From contig JAHYIV010000002.1 in NCBI GenBank assembly GCA_019429465.1, positions 99,143 to 163,142 on the forward strand: a stretch of 64,000 nucleotides of DNA. The letters run 5' to 3'. Of the stretch, positions 59,437-64,000 are shown one piece after another; positions within the stretch are counted from its first letter, which is position 1, and every line of letters starts with the position of its first letter. The notes under the pieces were generated by a model. That model saw nothing but the letters and a program-made list of their open reading frames with translations, searched no databases and was not told where the DNA came from. The DNA is from Desulfoarculaceae bacterium. Its GTDB lineage: Bacteria > Desulfobacterota > Desulfobulbia > Desulfobulbales > Desulfocapsaceae. The translations under genes and the position numbers were made by a program.

Positions 59437-62142
59437 ATGCAAGTAATCACCACCCACATCAATGCCGACTTTGACGGCCTGGCCTCCATGATCGCCGCCC
59501 AGAAGCTCTACCCAGAGGCTATCATGGTCTTTTCCGGCTCACAGGAGAAGAATCTGCGGGACTTCATCAATGAGACCCTGCAGGATCGCTATGACTTTGC
59601 CAGATTAAAACAAATCGAGCTCACAACGATAACCAGACTCATCGTCGTGGACACCCGGAGCGTCAAACGTATCGGCACCTTGGCCGCCTGCCTCGATAAT
59701 CCAGGCATTTCGATCCACCTCTACGACCATCACCCTGATAGTCCGGGAGACATGAAGGGCGACCTGGAGCTGGTCCAGGACGTTGGTTCCACCACCACTC
59801 TTTTCACCCAGATTTTTCAGGACCGACAAATCCCTGTCTCACCCTCCGAAGCCACTATACTTGGCCTTGGCATCTATGAAGACACAGGTTCCCTCACGCA
59901 CCTTACCACACGGCCAGCCGACCTGCAGGCTGCGGCCTGGCTTCTTGAACAAGGAGCCCAGCTGGAGATCATCTCCCAGTTCATCACCTACGACCTCACC
60001 GCCCACCAGGTTGAACTGCTGCATGAACTGATGAAGACCGCCAGCAGCTATACCATTCAGGGTATAGAAGTCGTGGTGATCACTCTGAGCCTCCCTGAGT
60101 ATGTCGACGACTTTGCCATGATCGTCCGCCGCTTCATGATCATGGAGAACCTGGATGCCCTTTTTGCCCTCGTTTCCATGGCCGGACGTACCTATCTGAT
60201 TGGCAGAAGCCGCTTCCCGGAAGTCAATGCAGGAACAGTGGCCCGGGATTTTGGCGGTGGCGGCCATGCCACCGCCGCCTCGGCCACCATCCATAACATG
60301 ACCCTTATTGAGGCCGAAGATAAGCTGATCCGCATCCTGCACCGGCACATCCGCCCTCAGGCCATCGCCCAGGAGATGCTGTCCCAACCCGTGATCAGTG
60401 TGCCAGCCGAAGCCAGCATCAACCAGGCCCATTATCTGCTCACCAGATATAACATCACGGCGTTGCCGGCAATGACACATGACCAAAAGCTCCCCCACCA
60501 GACAGCCTCAAAGGTTGCAGGCATCATCACCCGGCGGGTTATCGAGAAGGCCATTCACCATGGACTCGGCCACCTGCCGGTCAGCGAATACATGAGCGGC
60601 GACATTGAGATTCTGCCCTTGAGCGCCACGCTTTCCGACATTGAAGAGCTGATCATTGAACGCAGGCAGCGCCTGATTCCCATTGTTCATGACCACCAGC
60701 TGGTCGGTGTTATCACCCAGACCGATCTACTGAACATGCTGGTCAACGACCCGGCCCATCTGCCCAGAAGCCTCCTGCACGAAACCAAGGAGCAGCCTCA
60801 TGAACGAACCAGAAACCTGACCCCGCTGATCGCTGAAAGCCTGGATAAAGAGCTGGTCGCTCTCCTGCAGACCATTGGCGAGGTGGCCGAATCACTTGGC
60901 TTCAAGGCCTTTGCCGTCGGCGGTTTTGTTCGCGATCTGCTTCTGCAGAGCAAGAATCTTGATCTCGATATTGTTATTGAGGGAGATGGAATTGTCTTTG
61001 CTAAAAATCTGGCCCGGAGACTTAACGGTCAGGTCAAGGTCCACGAACGATTTATCACCGCCATGATCCGGTTGCCGGAATGGAGCTTAAATGGCCTCAG
61101 AATCGACGTGGCCACGGCAAGGCTCGAATATTATGACTATCCGGCGGCCCTGCCCACCGTTGAGCTCTCTTCCGTCAAACTTGACCTCTACCGCCGCGAT
61201 TTCACCATCAACGCCATGGCTATCGAACTCAACCCGTCTCGTTTTGGCACCCTGATCGATTTTTTCAACTGCCAGGGTGACCTGAAAGACAAAAGCATAA
61301 AGGTCCTGCACAACCTCAGCTTTGTCGAAGATCCCACCCGTATCTTCCGGGCCATCCGTTTTGAAAAAAGGATGGATTTCAGAATCGACAGCCACACCAG
61401 CCGTCTGATCCAGAGTGCGGTCAAGATGAAGCTCTTTGGCAAGGCCAATGATCCGCGCTTTTTCAGCGAACTGAAGCTTATCCTTTCCGAGGAAAACCCG
61501 CTGCCTGCCATTAACCGCCTCGCAGAGTTCAACCTCTTCCAGTTTTTATGGCCGGACCTTAAGCCCCACCTGAAAATTGACCGCCGGTTCAACCACACCC
61601 TGACCCAGGCCGAGCAGGCCCTCTCCTGGTTTCACCTGCTCTATCTTGATGAACCATGCCCGGCCTGGCAGGTCTATCTGCTGGCCATCATGAGCCGCTC
61701 CAAGGCCGCCGAGCTCTCTGCCTTTTGCCGCCGGTTCCGGCTTCCTTCCAAGATCAGCGACTTTCTTGTCCAGCAGAAGGTCACGGCCGACAAGATCTCC
61801 CATGTTCTCTACCGGCGTTCGGCCATACGCAGGTCCGAACTTTACTGGTTTTTCAAAGAGCTCTCAAATATTGGGCTCCTCTATCTTATGGCCATCGCCC
61901 GCAAGAACGAGATCAAAAAAGGTGTCTCCCTTTATGTGACCGACCTGCGCAAAATCAGAACCCACATAACCGGTACCGATCTCAAGACAATGGGTTACCC
62001 GCCTGGATCTGGGTTCAAGATCATCCTGGACAAACTGTTGACCGCCCGTCTTGACGAGGTGGTGCAGAGCCGGCAAGACGAAGAAAATTTCATCCACCAG
62101 CATTTTCCGAGTCCTTTATGTCGTCAGCTTCCTGGCGATTGA
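59437..62142 (+). CDS. DHH-CBS-tRNA nucleotidyltransferase/poly(A) polymerase fusion
   Basis: A 901-aa three-part protein. The N-terminal DHH/DHHA1 phosphoesterase-like domain (about 1-300) has D11, D13 and the DHH triad at 97-99. It ends in the [11 protein letters not shown] motif near 270, recalling oligoribonuclease NrnA or a c-di-AMP phosphodiesterase. A CBS pair follows (about 305-445). The class II CCA-adding/poly(A) polymerase domain has GGFVRD near 493, DLD near 508 and [10 protein letters not shown] near 586, with the [12 protein letters not shown] motif near 630. Such fusions occur in deltaproteobacteria, where they can be A-adding enzymes. All tRNAs in this window encode CCA, so it probably repairs ends. 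Confidence 0.9.
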   Translation: MQVITTHINADFDGLASMIAAQKLYPEAIMVFSGSQEKNLRDFINETLQDRYDFARLKQIELTTITRLIVVDTRSVKRIGTLAACLDNPGISIHLYDHHPDSPGDMKGDLELVQDVGSTTTLFTQIFQDRQIPVSPSEATILGLGIYEDTGSLTHLTTRPADLQAAAWLLEQGAQLEIISQFITYDLTAHQVELLHELMKTASSYTIQGIEVVVITLSLPEYVDDFAMIVRRFMIMENLDALFALVSMAGRTYLIGRSRFPEVNAGTVARDFGGGGHATAASATIHNMTLIEAEDKLIRILHRHIRPQAIAQEMLSQPVISVPAEASINQAHYLLTRYNITALPAMTHDQKLPHQTASKVAGIITRRVIEKAIHHGLGHLPVSEYMSGDIEILPLSATLSDIEELIIERRQRLIPIVHDHQLVGVITQTDLLNMLVNDPAHLPRSLLHETKEQPHERTRNLTPLIAESLDKELVALLQTIGEVAESLGFKAFAVGGFVRDLLLQSKNLDLDIVIEGDGIVFAKNLARRLNGQVKVHERFITAMIRLPEWSLNGLRIDVATARLEYYDYPAALPTVELSSVKLDLYRRDFTINAMAIELNPSRFGTLIDFFNCQGDLKDKSIKVLHNLSFVEDPTRIFRAIRFEKRMDFRIDSHTSRLIQSAVKMKLFGKANDPRFFSELKLILSEENPLPAINRLAEFNLFQFLWPDLKPHLKIDRRFNHTLTQAEQALSWFHLLYLDEPCPAWQVYLLAIMSRSKAAELSAFCRRFRLPSKISDFLVQQKVTADKISHVLYRRSAIRRSELYWFFKELSNIGLLYLMAIARKNEIKKGVSLYVTDLRKIRTHITGTDLKTMGYPPGSGFKIILDKLLTARLDEVVQSRQDEENFIHQHFPSPLCRQLPGD

Positions 62143-62727
62143 GGCAACATGCTCGCCCTGAAATCTGGCCCCTGCCAGCTCATTAGCGCTGGGAGACCGG
62201 CTGCCGTCAGCGCCAGCAATGGTTGAAGCACCATAGGGAGAACAGCCGCTGATCTCACTGGTATTCATCTGGCCGGCAAAGGTATAGGGCAGCCCGACCA
62301 CCACCATCCCATGATGGAGCAGAGTGATATGAAAGCTCAGGATCGTGGCCTCCTGACCGCCATGCTGGGTATTGGAACTGGTGATGACACTGCCGGCCTT
62401 CCCCACCAGGGCCCCTTTCATCCACAACTGGCCCGTGCCGTCAAGAAACTGGCGCATCTGCCCGCACATATTGCCAAAGCGAGTGGGAGTGCCGAAGATA
62501 ACAGCATCTGCCGTCGCCAGCTCATCGACTGTGCAGACCGGCACCCGCGCCTGTAGCCCCTGGGCTGCAACTGCCCCCATCTTTTCCAGCACATCCGCAG
62601 GGAGAGTCTCCGGGACCCGGCGCAGCTCGACCTCAGCGCCTTCCACCGCCCGCACTCCTTCTGCCGCCGCCTCTGCCATCTTGTAAATGTGCCCATACAT
62701 GGAATAATAGACAATCAGGATCTTCAT
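62116..62727 (-). CDS. wrbA: NAD(P)H:quinone oxidoreductase, WrbA type
   Basis: WrbA is an FMN-containing flavodoxin-like quinone reductase. The 203-aa product starts [20 protein letters not shown], with the FMN phosphate loop SMYGHIYK, and [21 protein letters not shown] near 78-98 typical of the family. The start at 62727 is supported by GGAAGG upstream. Its last 27 nt overlap the end of the convergent nucleotidyltransferase gene. Confidence 0.94.
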   Translation of the reverse strand: MKILIVYYSMYGHIYKMAEAAAEGVRAVEGAEVELRRVPETLPADVLEKMGAVAAQGLQARVPVCTVDELATADAVIFGTPTRFGNMCGQMRQFLDGTGQLWMKGALVGKAGSVITSSNTQHGGQEATILSFHITLLHHGMVVVGLPYTFAGQMNTSEISGCSPYGASTIAGADGSRSPSANELAGARFQGEHVASIARKLTT

Positions 62728-62932
62728 CACTCGGACCTTCCTCTGTTCTGTATTAAATCTTGAATTTCTGGAATCTACCACTGGACATAGCCACTCTCAG
62801 ACCTGACGGGAGAAACTTCCTGGCCATCACTGAAGACACATTCTCACTCAACACAGACGCACTCTTCCTTGCTGGCCAGCAACTCATAACAAAACAACAG
62901 GGAGAGAGACAACAGCATTTTGTTATAGCCAT

Positions 62933-63682
62933 TTACCCTGCCAATCTTTTAGCGATAAGTTGCAGATCCTTCCACGTCTCCTTCTTCATCTCTTCAGCCT
63001 GCAGCAGATATGAAGGATGATAGGTAGCCATGAGCGGGATCTCTCTGCCATCAAGGGCAGTATACGTATGAAAATGACCACGCAATTGCGACAGGGACTG
63101 GGGCAGTTCCAGGAGGGTCCTGGTGGCGATAGTTCCCATGGCACAGATCAGCTCCGGCGCAAGCACCGCAATCTGCCGCCGCAGATAGGCATGACAGCTC
63201 TGAATATTGGCAGCCACCGGCTGACAGGAGCCGGGCAGGCCACACTTCAGGATATTGGTGACAAAAACATCACCGGGGTCAAGATGGATCGCCTCCAGCA
63301 TCCGTGACACCATCCGGTCTTCCTCAAGGCCGAACACCATTTCCCGGTTACTCTCCGGCGGTTCAGGGGCTGTCAGCCAGCCGCCGACAATCAGCAGCCT
63401 GGCCCGTGATCCCCCGCGGCCTGCAACCGGAACCACCCGAATGGCATGCAGCTCACAGTTACGGCAGCCATGAATTTCTGCACCAAGATCTTCAAGCGTT
63501 TCGGCAACAGTCGTCATTTGCAGCTGTTGCGTCACCTTTTCTATCCTGGCCGGGGAATCGATTTTTCTTTCCAGGAGGTGAACAATTCCGGCCTCCTGAG
63601 GATAGGCTTCAATCCCCAGGCAGTGATGGTAAGCCAGCACTGCCTGAACATCCCTTATAATTTCAAATCGTTGCGAATCCAT
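62933..63682 (-). CDS. uracil-DNA glycosylase family 4-like protein with degraded motif A
   Basis: A 249-aa protein of the iron-sulfur UDG superfamily. The four cluster cysteines are all present (C73, C76 in CRNC, C147 in ILKCGLPG and C163 in QSCHAYL), as is the C-terminal HPSYL motif (222-226). The motif-A loop that usually reads GEAPG and carries the catalytic glutamate reads GGWLT (100-104) here, and the following region is also altered. A ~65-residue N-terminal extension is present. It may have lost glycosylase activity or act differently. It lies on its own, divergent from the IS remnant. Confidence 0.85.
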   Translation of the reverse strand: MDSQRFEIIRDVQAVLAYHHCLGIEAYPQEAGIVHLLERKIDSPARIEKVTQQLQMTTVAETLEDLGAEIHGCRNCELHAIRVVPVAGRGGSRARLLIVGGWLTAPEPPESNREMVFGLEEDRMVSRMLEAIHLDPGDVFVTNILKCGLPGSCQPVAANIQSCHAYLRRQIAVLAPELICAMGTIATRTLLELPQSLSQLRGHFHTYTALDGREIPLMATYHPSYLLQAEEMKKETWKDLQLIAKRLAG

Positions 63683-63728
63683 TTATTTCCTGTAAGAGTC
63701 ATCCTGTTCATTCCAACCCAGATAGATC

Positions 63729-63747
63729 TAACCCCGATGAACGGGAT
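63729..63747 (+). repeat. left half of the dispersed element (copy D)
   Basis: Nineteen bases match the left hairpin of copy C (TAACCCCGATGAACGGGA), after which similarity stops. On the other side lies the truncated IS110 transposase. The transposase frame runs into the half repeat and takes its stop codon from it. Confidence 0.8.
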
Positions 63748-64000
63748 TATTCCTGAAAAACGATTTGCTGGGCGCCAGTGGCATCGCAAGAGTAGCCAAC
63801 CAATTGAAATGAGCCTTCGTCCATTTTCTCCTTCCTGAATAGACAATATCGTGACGAAGCAAAAATGCTCCAAACCGTTGCTTTGCCGTCCGAAGCGCAT
63901 GGGTTGCATCTTCACGAGCCCTCACTAAATCCCGCAAGGCCTCGTCTTCTTCACTTGGCACATACACAGAAATCAGCTCGCCGGCACGATGCAGCTTCGC
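63748..64000 (-). pseudogene. IS110-family transposase remnant, 5' end outside window
   Basis: The visible minus-strand frame runs in from beyond 64000 with AKLHRAGELISVYVPSEEDEAL-type sequence, then RDLVRAREDATHALRTAKQR and SGRRKWTKAHFNWLATL. These are hallmarks of the middle of IS110-family DEDD transposases. The frame then shifts: the expected continuation AQQIVFQE is seen in another frame at 63752-63775, and similarity ends at the half repeat. So the gene is frameshifted and has lost its C-terminal Transposase_20-type domain. It is not active as seen. Confidence 0.85.

Noticed and set aside
62760..63020. 86-codon plus-strand frame between wrbA and the UDG-like gene
   Set aside because: It is mostly antisense to the end of the UDG-like gene, without a ribosome site.

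Overview
The window reads as a chromosomal segment of a dissimilatory sulfate-reducing deltaproteobacterium (Desulfobacterota). The strongest evidence is a complete aprBA plus qmoABC block, the adenylylsulfate reductase and its quinone-linked electron donor. Protein style and gene order fit the Desulfobulbales (Desulfotalea/Desulfocapsa-like), but that placement is an inference from recall, not a search. Nearly everything is housekeeping. I found no CRISPR array, prophage, toxin-antitoxin module or recognisable defence island.

Region 1 (1-16.9 kb, all minus strand) is the fused translation/transcription locus. In transcription order it holds tRNA-Thr(TGT), tRNA-Tyr(GTA), tRNA-Gly(TCC), tRNA-Thr(GGT), tuf, rpmG, tRNA-Trp(CCA), secE, nusG, rplK, rplA, an L10-type leader, rplJ, rplL, rpoB, rpoC, then a consensus promoter, rpsL, rpsG and fusA, which is cut by the window start. 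Region 2 (17.0-25.1 kb, minus) is the energy block. A TTGACA-17-TATAAA promoter drives aprB-aprA, a strong hairpin terminator follows, then come qmoA, qmoB, a 13-bp intercistronic hairpin, qmoC and another terminator.

Region 3 (25.1-34.4 kb, minus) carries ftsK, nusB, ribH, ribBA and ribE, then an unusual trio (TPR, zinc-ribbon/HEAT, TPR) and ribF. Region 4 (34.4-42.5 kb, mostly plus) has tRNA-Leu, a variant rhomboid, hflK-hflC, a zinc-ribbon protein, thiE, and a cold-shock group: a DEAD-box helicase, two csp genes with identical proteins, and a small basic protein. Region 5 (42.5-52.5 kb, minus) has polA, a hibernation-factor/cold-shock-domain fusion, and the cell-shape genes mreB, mreC, mreD, mrdA and rodA.

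Region 6 (52.9-64 kb) has tRNA-Ala, serS, tRNA-Pro, ddl, a GlcD-type FAD oxidase, rpsU, a XerC/D recombinase, a DUF4149-like membrane protein, a DHH-CBS-nucleotidyltransferase fusion, wrbA, a divergent family-4-like uracil-DNA glycosylase and a broken IS110-family transposase.

The most unusual non-genic signal is a dispersed ~79-bp element with two adjacent hairpins. Full copies lie near 30.6, 41.8 and 54.4 kb. A half copy at 63.73 kb is joined to the IS110 remnant exactly where transposase similarity ends. This suggests a REP- or MITE-like family, possibly targeted by an IS110-type recombinase.
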